From Cymbidium sinense (Eukaryota > Streptophyta > Magnoliopsida > Asparagales > Orchidaceae): DNA of 64,000 nucleotides. This document shows positions 47,900 through 60,008 of the stretch, piece by piece (within the stretch, counting starts at the first letter, position 1; each line of letters starts with the position of its first letter). The stretch is from assembly GCA_021442155.1 (NCBI GenBank), contig CM038217.1:149861834-149925833 (forward strand). The letters are read 5' to 3'. The position numbers were made by a program, and so were the translations under genes. The notes beneath the pieces were generated by a model that saw only the letters and a list, made by a program, of their open reading frames with translations, was not told where the DNA came from and did not search any database.

Positions 47900-50042
47900 C
47901 AACAAGTACGATATGAGGAGGAGCATCACCGCCTAGACATCTACGACGTACATGCTAGGGAGGCTACCCCACCGCTGGAGGCACCATCGAGGTTCATCCT
48001 AGCATACCATGGACGCATTGAGCCACCCTAATATTGTTAGTAATATTTAATTTATATTTCTACGTTACATATTCTTACCTTTTATTTTGGTTAACATATC
48101 AGTTTTTTTTGCAGAGCACTGTACTAGAGGCTACGTCACACCTGCTTATGCTGAAGGAGTGGCCCATCACCTGCAGATGATTCATCAATGGGCTAGAGGC
48201 GGTAGGCCTACAGTGTGTTAGTCAGCTTCGCTTCATCCGCCTAGATCATCATTTGCTGACTACCCTGGTTGAGAGATGGTCTCCGCAGACCAACACCTTC
48301 CACCTAGCTGTTGGTGAGATGACTGTGATGCTCCAGGACGTGGCGATGATCCTGGGACTACGGGTTGATGAGCCACCTATCATTGGCCCAATTGTGATTG
48401 GAGAGGGAAAAAAATGAGACACTTGGCCTGATTATTACGATGAGTTATTGGGATGACACCCCATACCAGACGTGATGTACCAGGACCCGATCAATCCATA
48501 TATTAGGTCGACATTCAAGATGGGCCAGGAACACGTGCAGACATGCATGCTACTGAGATGGCTGAGGTGGACTTTTACAAGGAGTCGTACGCTCATCTGA
48601 GCACTGAGGAGTTTTTTCGGCACCTACATGCTTACATTTTTATTTCTTATTGGATGTTTCTTACTGCCGGATACATCAAGTTTAGAGGTCCACCTGCAGT
48701 ATCTACCACTACTAGAGGACCTGGATACATTCAGTATGATAGTTATGGGTGGAGTAGTTCTAGTCCACATATATAGGGAGCTGTATGAGTCGACTAGGAC
48801 CACCAGGGCCAAATGGCAGGCTGCCAACACCTCCTTTAGATATGGTCTTGGGAGCATATTCATGTGGGGAGGCCGACTCTACATGTGTCATATCCTACTG
48901 AGCTTGACAGTCTCAACATTGGGTTGAGGTATATTTTATTAACTGCACTTTCAAATTTTTAGCTTATATATGTGTTTAAACTATGTTGTGTGTATAGATG
49001 GAACGAGAAGTATGTTCGCCAGCAGCCAATGGAGAATGTTGCAGTATATAAAAATGCGCTGGATGGCTTGTAGCATACTCTGGTTGGACTTGCATATAAC
49101 ATTTTAGTTCAAAATATCTATAATGCATATTCTAATTTAACATAATTTTTAATATATGCAGGTGATCTGGGAGTCATACACTGAGCAGATCACAACACGT
49201 CTGTCACATACATGCTCAGCAGGCTCTGATATATGGTTATCACAAGTCCCTCTGATCAGCTGGAAGAGGGTTGAGTGGCATTTATCAGATCGAGTGCTGC
49301 ACCAGTTTGACCTCATTCCCAGAGTAGATGTAGCCCCAGTTGACCCTAATTTCAAAAGGGTCGATGGTCAGGGTAAAGCGGATGTCGACTGGGTTGACTA
49401 CCACCAATCGCACATTGCCGCTTGGGAGAGGCAGAGGGATTACCTCATCGAGGGCTTAGATGAGGATGTGGACGGATGACGCCTATCACCAAGACATGTA
49501 CGGTTCGTGATCGCGGAACTTCTCAGATGCATCGCCCCAGATCCTCTAACCACTTACTATGCTAGAGCACCAGTGGAGTGTATTTATGTAAGTGCTAACA
49601 TAAGTATTCATTAGAATTCAATATGTTGCGAGAGGCTAATTTTACATACTATTTTTTTGTGTAGGTGGAGCACATCTCGGCGACTCGGGATATCTTTCAG
49701 CCAAACTTCGACCGTGTGGATGAGCACGAGCTACAGGGATGAATTGATAGGTACGAGGTGCTATGTAGAGATCCGACGTACATATCGGAAGACACATCAC
49801 GGATCGAGGCACCATGAAGACCCGCCATCTACTTATCGATCCAGTTCATCTATGTATGCTGATCTAGGTCCTTCTACATATCAGCCTACATATGAGTCAT
49901 AGCCACCTATCTTCCAGTCACAAGATGATCCGACGCAGACTGCCAAAGATCTTGCATTGGAGGGACATCACCGTGATCGCCCATCCTGCACGACCAGACA
50001 CACCGGGAGTGGCGATTCCACGTAGACGCCGGAGGCGTTAGA
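47900..50042 (+). pseudogene. Plant mobile domain (PMD, MAIN/aminotransferase-like) gene, broken
   Basis: Downstream of the transposase in the same orientation, exon-like blocks encode a plant mobile domain: HHRLDIYDVHAREATPP then FILAYHGRIEPP (47,925-48,030); LRFIRLDHHLLTTLVERW, NTFHLAVGEMTVMLQDVAM and ILGLRVDEPPIIGPIVIGEG (48,225-48,405); LEVHLQYLPLLEDLD (about 48,690); RWNEKYVRQQPMENVAVYKN (about 48,998); VIWESYTEQITTRLSHTCSA then PLISWKRVEWHLSDRVL (49,160-49,310); and DWVDYHQSHIAAWERQRDYL (about 49,388). GT...AG-like gaps separate blocks (for example 48,036-48,116). PMD proteins are found both in transposons and as domesticated nuclear proteins (MAIN, MAIL1). Stops and frameshifts (KK*DTW, LLG*HP) kill this copy. 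It may have been fused to the transposase or a separate gene. Confidence 0.85.
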
Positions 50043-50474
50043 TGTTTAGGATAGTCTATTTATGCGTCTATACTACATTTGTTCTTATCTATTTCATTTT
50101 TATTTCTATATGATCAATTTATGTAAATATTTGTACTCACTTCTTGGAATAAAAAAGTTTATTTTTGACATTGTTGTGAAACCTCCCATAAGGTTCAATT
50201 GAATAAAGAATGGATCCCAAAAATAAGGAAGCTTTATGATAGGCATGGTTGATCAAATGAAAGAAAGTAACTCGATTAAAACCTATACCTATAGCTAACT
50301 TAATCTAACCCAACTGAGGCATAAGCTAAACTTCTTTGAATTGGGCAAGACCTAAAGGCATAAGCCCAATTGAGGCAAGAGCTAAAAGTCATGCTCTTAC
50401 ATGTGTAAAAAAACATCTGAAGCCAATCCCCCACTTAGTGGGCACTCAATTACTCGTCACGCCTAGTGGGCGAC

Positions 50475-50613
50475 GTCTCGATCTAACGTGGTTTAGCCAC
50501 ACCACGCCTAATCGAGATGAGCGCCACCAGCTGACTATACCTATAATTAAGTTTTTTTATCAATACTTAATTACGTAATTAAGATTCTAATGATACTTAA
50601 TTTAAAAATTGCC
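50475..50613 (-). repeat. Right terminal inverted repeat of the MULE
   Basis: Reverse complement of the left TIR. It contains the same palindrome at 50,566-50,583. The short plus-strand frame at 50,336-50,578 overlaps it and is not a gene. Confidence 0.9.
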
Positions 50614-50622
50614 TAACATAAT
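50614..50622 (+). repeat. Target site duplication of the MULE, right
   Basis: TAACATAAT, identical to 44,412-44,420. Confidence 0.95.
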
Positions 50623-52264
50623 TGTATATGATTAGATCTGCTCATTTGAGCTTACAATCATATTTCGATAAAGATAGCTAATGCTTAACATATTAAGACC
50701 CTTAAATATATTAATTTAAATCATATGTATAGTAGAATGTCCTATTAAAAGGAGAATGATATCTAATATAAGTTATCTATACTAAAGTAAGAGAGATCGC
50801 TATATGCATTTTGACTTCCCATAAATGTACATAGTGCTTAAGAATTTTGATCACAGATAAATTCTACTCTATATCTCATTCAGAATCTTAAAAATAACAA
50901 CTTTTAATTTAATAAAAAGTTGTCATAAAGTCATGTAATTTTCATTTTAAATTATTTTAAAAATTAATTTTAAGTTGATTAATCATTTTATTAAAATTGA
51001 TAAAAAAATTTTATTCTAAAAGCTTTTCATAAATATTTAGTTTTTTTTACAATTCATGCAAAATGGTTTTAGAAAAAAGAAAAAAAGTATTATATAAAAT
51101 TACAAATAAATAAAATAGTTTGGTGTAATGATAATAAAAGAATAAAGTATAGGCTAGTGCACTAGGACAACCAATTAATGATATTCATAGAAAAAATATA
51201 TAAAAATCTTTTGAGCTGTGCTAATGCACACTTAAACTCATAAAAACATATTAAAGAACAAAAGGATGTGAAATGGATTAATATAAACATAGTATAACAT
51301 ATGAAAAAAGAACAAATAAATATTAAAAATAAAAATTTAATTAAGCAATATTTGAAATCTATTTAATGCTTTTAATATTTTTATGCATGACTTCTATAAG
51401 AATAGAGTTTACATTATCATATTTCTGAATTATATTTAACATAATACAATAAAGTAACAAAACTATGTGATACTTATTCAAAGTCAAAAGTAAAATTTAA
51501 AATTTTAATTATATAATTAAGAAAAAAATTAAAACTTCATATGCAAGGTACCTTAATCTAGTGATTGAGAGCTTTGACTTTCAAGTAATAGATCTTAGGT
51601 TCAGGCCCTTTCATATGCATTGTGTGTGAGTTTGAGATTAAATTCACCCAAATATCCCCAAGAAAAACTTGATCAAACAATTTTTACAAAATTAGTCAAC
51701 TCAATATCAAATTAAGTTTACTAACTTTCAACATGCCTTAAATAATGCCAATAAATATTTTCAAATATCAAAAGTTTTTTGAGAATTATTTAATACTTTT
51801 TATGATTTATATTTAGAAAAAAAATAAACATAATTTAGGAATGTTCAATATTTGACTTCTAACTTTGGAAGTTCAATTTGTCTTAATTAATCCAAAATAC
51901 AATATGCATGTTCAATATTAAAGAAAGACTTTTTTAATATTACAAAATAAAAAAGTTTAATTACATAAGCATCTAATGCACATGAAATGTATAAATATTA
52001 TCGCAACATATAACAAAAATTTTTAAATACTTTTAGATTATTATTTTTTAATTTCATAGTTAATATAATAGTTAGAATAATTATAAAATACCAAATATAT
52101 TTAGGAAAATCCCAATAATTGGGAGAGCACTCAAAGGCATTCAAAATAATATATGGTTTGAAAACCATATATGTAAGATGTCATTAAAACATAAAATTTA
52201 ATATTCTTAATATTTATTTTATTAAAATTTAAAAATTTTAAATTTTAAAAAAATATATACGTAT
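50623..52264. other. AT-rich spacer right of the MULE
   Basis: No coding sequence is seen on either strand; poly-A/T runs dominate. The only structured item is the tRNA-like stretch at 51,545-51,625. Confidence 0.6.
51545..51625 (+). repeat. Possible SINE or tRNA-derived remnant
   Basis: GGTACCTTAATCTAGTGATT is followed about 35 bp later by GGTTCAGGCCC, an 8-of-9 match to the RNA polymerase III B box (GWTCRANNC). The upstream TAGTGATTGAGAG is a fair A box at suitable spacing. A cloverleaf cannot be drawn well, so a decayed SINE head is more likely than a tRNA gene. No clear target duplication is visible. Confidence 0.35.
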
Positions 52265-52745
52265 GCTAAAATTTTAAATCATTATAGATCTTACCATGAT
52301 CTTATAAAATATTCTATTAAGCCTAAGCGATACTTTTCTATCACACAACATGCCAGATTATTTCTTCCACTTCAACCATCCAAATTGAATTCTACTAATA
52401 ACATCCCCATTTATTTCGCCATAATTTTGAATAATAAATTTGAGATATTTAAAATGTTCACTCTTTTTAATGACTTGATAACCCAATGTCACAACCCCAC
52501 CATTAGAACTTTTACAACTAAAATTGCACTCCATATATTCAATTTTAGATCCACTTAAACAAAAATCTTTATACTTTAAGGTTGACCTCCATAATTCAAG
52601 TTTCTCTTTGACTCTCTCTCTAGTATGAACAAGAAGAATGTCAACAACTAAAAACATACAAGAAGGTATGTTGTCTTGTAAATGCTTAGCAAGAACATCT
52701 ATAACTAAAGCAAAAAAGTTATGGGCTTAAAGTCGATCTTTGATG
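52265..52745 (-). pseudogene. L1-type LINE reverse transcriptase remnant (3' part)
   Basis: On the minus strand 52,720-52,630 gives FALVIDVLAKHLQDNIP and then CMFLVVDILLVHTRE, where the catalytic FADD is decayed to LVVD. Next come ELWRSTLKYKDFCLSGSKIE and YMECNFSC, VTLGYQVIKKSEHFKYL, IIQNYGEINGDVISRIQ and GWLKWKK, then a stop and MLCDRKVSLRLNRIFYKIMV. This is the palm/thumb region downstream of the segment at 30,553-31,117; the two are from the same kind of element but do not overlap. The LINE abuts the gypsy element at about 52,746. Confidence 0.85.
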
Positions 52746-52780
52746 TAATCCAACTGAATAGGAGAATATTTTGTCAATTG

Positions 52781-53266
52781 TCAATCCTCTTTAGTGACTT
52801 GAAAATCATCTGGGTCATCTGAAGTTTCTAAGTACACCTCCTCATATGGGTTAATGTGATTTAAAAAGAACCTATCAGATTCCAAATGATTGGCGATGAT
52901 TAAGCAGTAATCATCATCATCGACTGAGTCAATCATGTCAAAGCCTAGTCCTGGTCTTGATTGAGAATTCTTGCATTTGTTGTTCCATATCCTTTCGAAG
53001 TAATCTGACCTATGTTTAGACCAAGTATGTGGGATTAACCCTTTCTTTGCTAAATTATGAACACAAGGAGAGTACCAATCAAAAGGTAGTTCTATTAATT
53101 CTTTGTATGAATCATCCTCAAGTTCTACATCAACTTCTTGACATGAGGATGATGTTCCAGGAAAGAACCTCTGAATCTTCACATCTGTGGATGATTTAGG
53201 GGCTTCCTTAACTACAAAACCCTCAACTTTTTGTGAAGAAAGTGGGGTTAGAGCTAAGGTTCCCAA
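52781..53266 (-). pseudogene. Gypsy polyprotein segment between protease and RT
   Basis: An open stretch of 161 residues: an acidic, serine-rich beginning (VEGFVVKEAPKSS), DVELEDDSYKELIELPFDWY, then HNLAKKGLIPHTWSKHRSDY and an acidic tail NHINPYEEVYLETSDDPDDF. I do not recognise a catalytic domain. Its place after the protease and the acidic, repeated DD/EE composition fit the variable linker before the RT of Tat-type elements. Open length is probably residual, since the frames on both sides are broken. Confidence 0.5.
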
Positions 53267-53955
53267 CTAATGCGTGACGGTTTTACATAGAGACTTGCAT
53301 ACACTTATGCTTTGCTTTGGAGCCCGGTCTTCATTGTTGTCTGGCTCAAGTGCACCTCCAATGGGATCTGTTGCCGAGAAGAGCTGGCATGCTAACTATA
53401 TAAGACTCATCTTCTGAATTAGATTCTAAGTCTATATATGGATAATAGGTGTACTCTTGATAGCTGGGACATATCTCCTATTGGGTGGCCAATAATGAGG
53501 TCTTCCACCCCTGGGACTGCCTCTAGACTAGCGTCTTCCTCACCCTGATGGATGGTCATCCTCCCCACTTGTTCGAATGGAGAAACGAACTATGGGTGAA
53601 ATCTAATCTCAAGCTCTAAGTAATCCCCTGAGTCTATTTCTCACTGCCTTTTATTTTCTTTTATTTTCTTTTTATTTTTCTTTTTATTATCTTTCTTTTT
53701 ATCCCACAAGGGGATTTTGGCTAAGTTTGTGAGAATAGACTTTTTAGTTTTGGGAGAGATAGTAGACTGCATCCTCATATATCCCGACCTCATGAACTGT
53801 AAATGTTTTGAGATCTCCTTTGACACGATTCCATCCCAACTTCATGCACTGTAGAGATGGAAAACCATTTATCCGAAGTCTATTATGTGAAACTTGGCTT
53901 CAGTCTTCTAATCATCTATCTCCAGTGGCAACATTATGGAGCTTAAGGCCCTCTC
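53267..53955 (-). other. Degraded polyprotein sequence after the protease
   Basis: No domain is recognisable. A lysine-rich low-complexity tract (T-rich on the plus strand, 53,650-53,702) interrupts it. Confidence 0.4.
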
Positions 53956-54387
53956 CTATTGTTCATTGAATTCTTTCAACATCATCCTCTCCTTTTGGAG
54001 TTTAGAGATGTCAATACTCAAGTAAGCAAGGGTTCTTAGACTCATAATATTGATTGATGCACCCATGTCAACCAAAACTTTGGATAGCCTATATCTGCTA
54101 ACATCCACTATAATGTAAAGAGAACAGTTATGCTTGATCGTTCCTAGAAGCAGGTCTTCTTTACTGAATGTAACTCCTAAGATATTCTTTGAGTAGCGTG
54201 CTTCCTCTCCAGTAGTGGTTGGTTGAGCTAAGCATATCTCTGGATCAAGTAAGAAATTGATTAGAGATTCCATCATCTCTTTGGATAAGATAAGGGCATC
54301 ATATATGCTTAACTTGGTTGACAACTTTCTAAGATGTACTAGGACATTGTAATCAACTCTGGGTTGGTCCTCCTTAAGAATATCCAT
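53956..54387 (-). pseudogene. Gypsy retroviral-type aspartic protease
   Basis: An open 143-residue segment with the protease region. NILGVTFSKEDLLLGTIKHN is followed by SLYIIVDVSRYRLSKVLVD, then MGASINIMSLRTLAYLSID. The active-site triad of such proteases is D-S/T-G or D-G-G/S; here it reads VDMGASIN, so the second position is methionine. The protease cuts the gag-pol polyprotein. Upstream QPRVDYNVLVHLRKLSTKLS and DALILSKEMM match the usual preceding region. The flanking frames are broken, so it is part of a dead element. Confidence 0.8.
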
Positions 54388-55289
54388 AGGTGGAGCATCT
54401 TGTGGAGGGGATATCTGCTCACTATAACCAATGACATGTTTACCCTTATCCTAAGGTGCTACCCAAGGAGGTAGAACTTTGTGACTGTGTAGGTTGACTT
54501 CAGTGACTTGTTGGAATAATGAGTTTGTGGAAAGTTTTACCTGCTCATCGGGCTTACCTATAGCTTCTCCTATGGGATCCTTGAAGTCGTATGACTCCAA
54601 TTCAATCTCAAGAGATGAACTTAATTAATTTAGAGAAGCAAAATCTAACTCTAAATTAGAAAGGAATGGATCAAAACTATTTGAGCTATTGTTATTTAGA
54701 CTTGGAGAGTTTTCTATAAGAATGAAATCAGGGGCATCAGAAGTAGAAAGAATATAAGTGGAATCAGCTTTCTTCATTAGTTTATATAATTTGGGTGGAG
54801 GTACATGATAAAAATCAAGTAAAGTAAGCGGAGTGAGGAGTTTGGTGCTCCTATCCGTAGATACAATGCTCCCGCTGGTAGAAGAAGAGCTAGCAGAGGA
54901 AGTAGTAGCTGTAACGGTGTAAGGAGTGCTGGACTCAGATGGTGGTTATGTTACAGATCTATCATGAGCAAGTGTGGTAGGATGTTGCTCCTGCTGGTGC
55001 TGGGCTTCCACCTTCCCCGAGTTATCCTTGGCAACTGGCAAACCTTCCTTGGTGTTGGAGGTTTGAGCTGCTTCAGGCACCTGCAAGGAAATTTTCTTGA
55101 TCTTAGAAATAATTTTCTTAGAAGTACGAGATAAGAAAATATCCTAACCTTCTTTGGTCTTAAGAGGATCAGAAGTACCCTTTAGGTTACTCTAACATAA
55201 CCAGATGATTATTCTAATAAATATTCCTTATGGATAATTATGGCTCTCGACTTGTAGCTATGCTCAAGCCAGTCCTTAAAAGTGATGTA
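54388..55289 (-). other. Degraded polyprotein sequence between gag and protease
   Basis: Short frames only. It contains stretches rich in S, T and P typical of the gag-protease linker. No zinc knuckle is clearly visible. Confidence 0.4.
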
Positions 55290-56290
55290 ATCCTCTAAGA
55301 TATGACCGACATGTAGTGGTAGGGGCAATTATTAGGATCATCACTCTTGCCCACTTCCTCCAACCTCTTAAAATCTGGTAACTGAAAATCAGGTTTCTTC
55401 ATGAGATTCTTGAAGATTTTTTTGAGTACCTCCCTTTTGAATGAGTATAGTTTGCTTAGTCTCTCTGCAAGAGTAGGCAAAAAATAGCTACCTAGTGATG
55501 GATATGAATACTACTATTGGGTAGGCTACTGTGGCGGTGGTGGTGGCCGATATAGTGGCCGAGGTGGTGGAAGAGGAGGTGGCAAAGGAGGCTGCTGAGC
55601 TTGTGGCCTCTCATACTACACTCTAGCTGGCTGTCTTCCTCTATCCACTGACACAACTATCTTGGGCTTCTTCTCAAACACCTTCTGCATCTTGGGCATA
55701 GATGATTGGTTCGGGAAGGGTAACTATTTGGCTTCCTCTTGTAGGCTAGCCGCCTTGTTGATTAATTTCTCAAATGTTTTGATGGTGAAGGCCTCAAGCA
55801 TGAAGGTAATCGATCCATGGATATTCTTGAGCAAAATCTCAATGGCATGTTGTTCAGATAGTTGTGGCTTACATTTCAAACTCAACTTGTGCCATCTGAG
55901 AATGTAATCAATAAGGGACTTGTTGGGTTTCTATTTTTCTACAATGAGGTCACCTACAGTTACCCTCAGCTGGGTTCCTATGAATCTCTTTATGAAGAGA
56001 TGCTCTAACTCAACGAAGATCTTCATCAAGCTTGGCGCTTTGACCTACCAATCAATCATCTCGCTAAGATGCTAACAAAAGTCTAAACAGAGTGCCATCG
56101 CTTGCAAAGAATCGGCTCTAAAATGTGCAATGTGTTGTCGTGGGTTTTCACTGTCATCAAAGATCTTGAAGGATGGTGGAATAAAACTCTTGTGGTATTG
56201 AACTACATTGAATTCCTTTGGATAGGGTCTACCCTATGGAATTGATGAGCTCCCCTTAGCTTACGCCAATGCTTCCTTCACCTGCTATTC
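55290..56290 (-). pseudogene. Gypsy gag (capsid) remnant
   Basis: Minus-strand frames give the retrotransposon gag domain in order: PYPKEFNVVQYHKSFIPPSF and ENPRQHIAHF (about 56,220-56,130); DYILRWHKLSLKCKPQLSEQ and HAIEILLKNIHGSI, then KTFEKLINKAASLQ (about 55,920-55,740); a proline-rich tract of P and R (about 55,600-55,510); and PTLAERLSKLYSF, ending DFKRLEEVGKSDDPNNCPYH (55,480-55,300), the usual gag C-terminus. Gag forms the particle in which reverse transcription occurs. Several stops and frameshifts are present. Confidence 0.85.
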
Positions 56291-56631
56291 CATCATCTGC
56301 TTGATATTCTTCTCATGCATCTATCTGTGACATTTCTATGCAAACTACCATCATCGTCATCTATGGGAGTGCACTTAGGATGATCTAAGGTATGTACCAA
56401 CTCTGGCCGGTCGGCTACCATAGAAGAAGGCTGTGAGACCAGGGCTGGGTTCTACAATACTAGAACCACTACCATCAACTCCTCTACCCTCTTCTCCATC
56501 TTATCTATCTGGTTGTCCTTCTGCTGGAGCTAGTGGAGGAGGTTCTGAGTTGAGTAAGAGATGTCGCCTTCCTAAACTACAACACCTTCCTGGCTATGTT
56601 GTTCCCTCTACAGGGATCCTCGGGTGTCTAC
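56291..56631 (-). other. Leader of the second gypsy element
   Basis: Sequence between the LTR end and gag. Directly after the LTR end the minus strand reads GGTAGACACCCGAGGATCCC, the expected place of a primer-binding site. It does not begin with TGG in perfect register, so the assignment is tentative. Confidence 0.4.
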
Positions 56632-59141
56632 CTGTGGTGAAAATTTCCTATATACTTTCATCTTCACTCTACGTGGATAAAATGAAGATAGGAATATACT
56701 TTTAATTTTGACACCACGTAGATCTACAGATATTCTTATTAGGGTGATCGGGTACGATGTTGAGGAATAGTGTACTCTCTCGAAAGATAGAAATCACCAT
56801 TCTACAATGGACCTAATCACCTAATTAGGACCCCTAAGGATAATGAGTCTTCGCATGTACCAGAGATTCTTCTCCTACTTTACATGGAAAAGTAAAATAG
56901 GGTTTATTTTAAACCGTGTTAAGTTCTCTATGGAGGAAAGCCCCCATAGTTAATTACATCTTAAGGAATGAGATTCCTTAAGAATACTCTCGATTAAGAT
57001 AAATGATCATTATCTCCAAAGATTACAAAGATAGGACTACCAATCAATTGGTTATTTTTGAAAGATCAAGTGGGATAGATTAAAAGGAGGGAGTTAGTAT
57101 CGAAACTAAGAGAAGATGAGTTGGGGATGCTCATGATACTAGGAAGCCTAGTAAGCATCCCAAACTATCCTATGGTTGGGCTTTACATTTTGAAATTAAG
57201 GAGAATTATTTATTTGAGTTGAATTTTTATTAGAAATTTAGGGCTTACAATTTCATAACACAAGATCATGGAAATGCTTAAGAGATGAGGATTTATGCTT
57301 GTAGCCCATAAAGGGAGAAGCAACCTCAAATCCTAAATCTATGGTGCTTTGGCAAGGGCCAAAGCACGACCTAAATCTAAGGCAAAAATTGGTATATGGT
57401 TTACCTCCACAAGAGAGGATAAACTACCCAACTGCTTGGACTTACAACCTCCTAAGGGTGGCGCCAACTCCTCCTATGATTTTAAATACCTGTAGGCAAG
57501 TCATATGCTTTTGCAAGATAGCTAATGCTGTTGTTTATTTAGAAAGAGACTAAGTCTTTAAACACACTCTATAAGAGGCTAGATCATGTAGGGCATGATT
57601 TAATGATTTAAATCTAATGCAAATTATCATATATTTTATTTTAATTTTGGACACTTCATTTGACACAGGATTATAGGATTCATATGCCTAATGCATGAGA
57701 AATTGGATTGTGGGCCAAAATGAGCAAGAAAGGAGGTGTGTTTCCACCATGGCTCTCAAAGGTTAAGCCAAGTTCCTTAGCACAAATAGAAGCCCTCCAA
57801 ATCAAGAGTGAAATACTATGCTTTTTATGCATGATGTGAGAAAAAAATACAACATTCAACTAAGGGGTTGCTAATTCTTTTATCTTTATTTTATAGCCTA
57901 AGCTTTAGGTGAGGTTATGAGTTGTTTAATTTTTAGTTTTGAGTTGATTAATTTGATAGAAAATTTATTTTTTGAGAGCCTAATCGTCATCTAGGCCATA
58001 CATCAAAGCAAGAAAGAAACTAAGAAAACTTACCATCTTAATGCACAAGTTAAATAAACATCAATCAATTTATAAAACTAGCGCAAAAGAATAAGTGACC
58101 AAGTGTGGTCGGGCATCACCGCACAAACCCAAAAATAAATTGGGTAGCCGAGCTCTACCCTTATATAACCCAAATTATAAATGAATTAATTACAAAAATG
58201 AATTCATGTTATGATCTTCATTTTTCATTCTTCGTTTCTTCATTTGGTCCTTTCTTCATTTTGGTTCTTTCTTCCTTTTGACTTGGTTGGGATGTCGCTT
58301 GCTCCAAAGGCTTCACATGGTACATAAGACATAGTCTTATGCTCAATGTTCATCCTAATCTCCCATAACAATCATTCCAAATCCTAATTTATAAAATTAC
58401 ATGAAAAGGGAAAGTAAATCTAACTAACACCTGCAAAATAGAGATTAGCTAAACAAACCAAACAATCCTAAGCATATATATTGGACTTAGCACCCCACAC
58501 ATGGGTAACTAAGTTCACCTTATTTTGGATTATGCTTAAGGGTAGAGGCCACCTGCACAGGAAAAGCAGTTATATTTTTATTACAGCGCCCCTTAAGTAC
58601 AATCTCCTACAGAAGACAGTGATTAGACTAAGATCGTCCTACCATTCAGTCTACGTACATACACCCTAACATCCTAACTAAAATATTATATCACAAAATA
58701 AAAGCAAACATCAAACAATGCACCACCCTAACCTAAAGTTAGAAATGGTGACTTAGCTTAATGTGTGTGCTATTTAAGGTTTGTGTGGTATATTTAGTTA
58801 GGCTTTAAGGTTTAAGTTTTCTATGTATAAAAATGTTCAACTTAGATGGTGATTTCATTTAAGTGATTTAGTTGACTTAGTTGATTTTTATTTTGTGATA
58901 TGATTAGGTTTGAATGAACCTACAATTAATTACTAAGTATTGTAAAGAGAGAAAAAGAGAAGAGAACTTCTCTTTTCTCTCTACCTTAAATAATTTCTAA
59001 GGTAGATTCATTAATGAATTTTATTTAGTGAAAACTTTATTATGTGTTTTAATTAATCATAAGTTTAGATTTTCCCTAAACAAACCTATTCAAAGAGAAA
59101 GACATTTTAAGATTAAGTAAAGTGAATTACTATCACAAAAC
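56632..59141 (-). mobile_element. 5' LTR (LTR2 family) of the second gypsy element, part left of the nested LTR1
   Basis: The minus-strand end is TTTTCACCACA at 56,632. It matches 37,072-39,650 throughout, including the terminal hairpin (56,775-56,790). At 59,141 it is interrupted by the solo LTR1 and resumes at 63,954-64,000 with sequence matching 39,655-39,700. It is non-coding; the frames at 57,341-57,553 and 58,481-58,669 lie inside it. Confidence 0.75.
59137..59141 (+). repeat. Target site duplication of the solo LTR1, left
   Basis: AAAAC, repeated at 63,949-63,953. A 5-bp duplication is usual for LTR retrotransposons. Confidence 0.85.
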
Positions 59142-59984
59142 TATTGATGTATATGCTCCATCAGTCAAGTCGAGCTCACGAGTTGAATTTGATGAGATTT
59201 GGATGGGACGACATGCAAATCAAAGTTGAAATACACTCAATGCTGCCAAAACTAGTCAGAATAGTCTATGATTGATGAACGGACTTTGCCATCACATTTA
59301 GAATGTCAAAATTAGTCAGAATATACATATTGCATAATTCGACGGTCGACCGAACAAGAAGGAAATTCGTCGATGCACCTACTTGCATACCGAGATCGGG
59401 AAGCTGTGATGATACTCAAATGATCTCCGTTCATAAAATTGATCATGACGTTAGTAAAAATATCGAAACCTATCAAATGAGACTATCCATGCCCAATTCA
59501 GATGAGTCTGCATGAATATCGAGCAATCAGAAGTGGCGGCGCGTAACTTTGAACCAAAATTGACTTGATTCGGCGCTGACTTTAATCAAACAGCCTTTGA
59601 TCGTGAAACAGACTATGTCGTTGAATCCATAATGTCGAATTTACCTAGAAATGACATCCATATTATGTGTGTTTGATTTCGACAAGATTCACAAAAATTT
59701 TATCATGATATTATGAAAATCAAACATCCAATTTAATTAAACAATGTTCAATTTAATTTTAATTAGTAAATGATTAAATTAGAAATTTTGCATGAATATG
59801 GATTAGGGATCATATTATACTCTTTCCATAAATACTCCTTAATGACATTCAAAATTACGCTCAAATTTTGAAAATCCTGCCTAATCCTATATGGAAATGC
59901 TCTAATGAATAATTAAAGTAATAATCAGCATTAATTGGAGGATCTTTCCCTGGTATGAGGGGGATTTTTGAAGCAGCTGAAACA

Positions 59985-60008
59985 ACCCTAAAAAAAAAAA
60001 AAAAAAAA
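59985..60008 (+). repeat. A-rich tract upstream of the OEP16-3 cargo
   Basis: A run of 18 A residues preceded by CCCT. It lies on the 5' side of the captured gene on the coding strand, so it is not that gene's poly(A) tail. It may be slippage-prone low complexity at the capture junction. Confidence 0.5.

Larger units (their letters stand above)
44421..50613 (+). mobile_element. Mutator-like element (MULE), complete with TIRs and 9-bp target duplication
   Basis: 6,193 bp. Terminal inverted repeats of about 140 bp (44,421-44,560 and 50,475-50,613) begin GGCAATTTTT and share TTAAGTATCATTAGAATC, GGTATAGTCA and GGCGTGGTGTGGCTAA. It is flanked by a perfect direct 9-bp repeat TAACATAAT (44,412-44,420 and 50,614-50,622), the Mutator hallmark. 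Inside are a mudrA-type transposase remnant and a plant-mobile-domain remnant on the same strand. TIRs nearly identical over the first 90 bp and an exact target duplication suggest that it moved more recently than its neighbours. The coding part is dead, so it was probably mobilised in trans or decayed after insertion. Confidence 0.95.

Noticed and set aside
48435..49355. Minus-strand ORFs inside the MULE
   Set aside because: They are shadows of the plant mobile domain blocks encoded on the plus strand.
51545..51625. A functional tRNA gene
   Set aside because: No acceptor stem or complete cloverleaf can be formed, and the A box is weak.
59985..60008. Poly(A) tail of a retroposed gene
   Set aside because: The A-run is on the coding strand upstream of the OEP16-3 start, with no recognisable gene to its left, so it cannot be that gene's tail.
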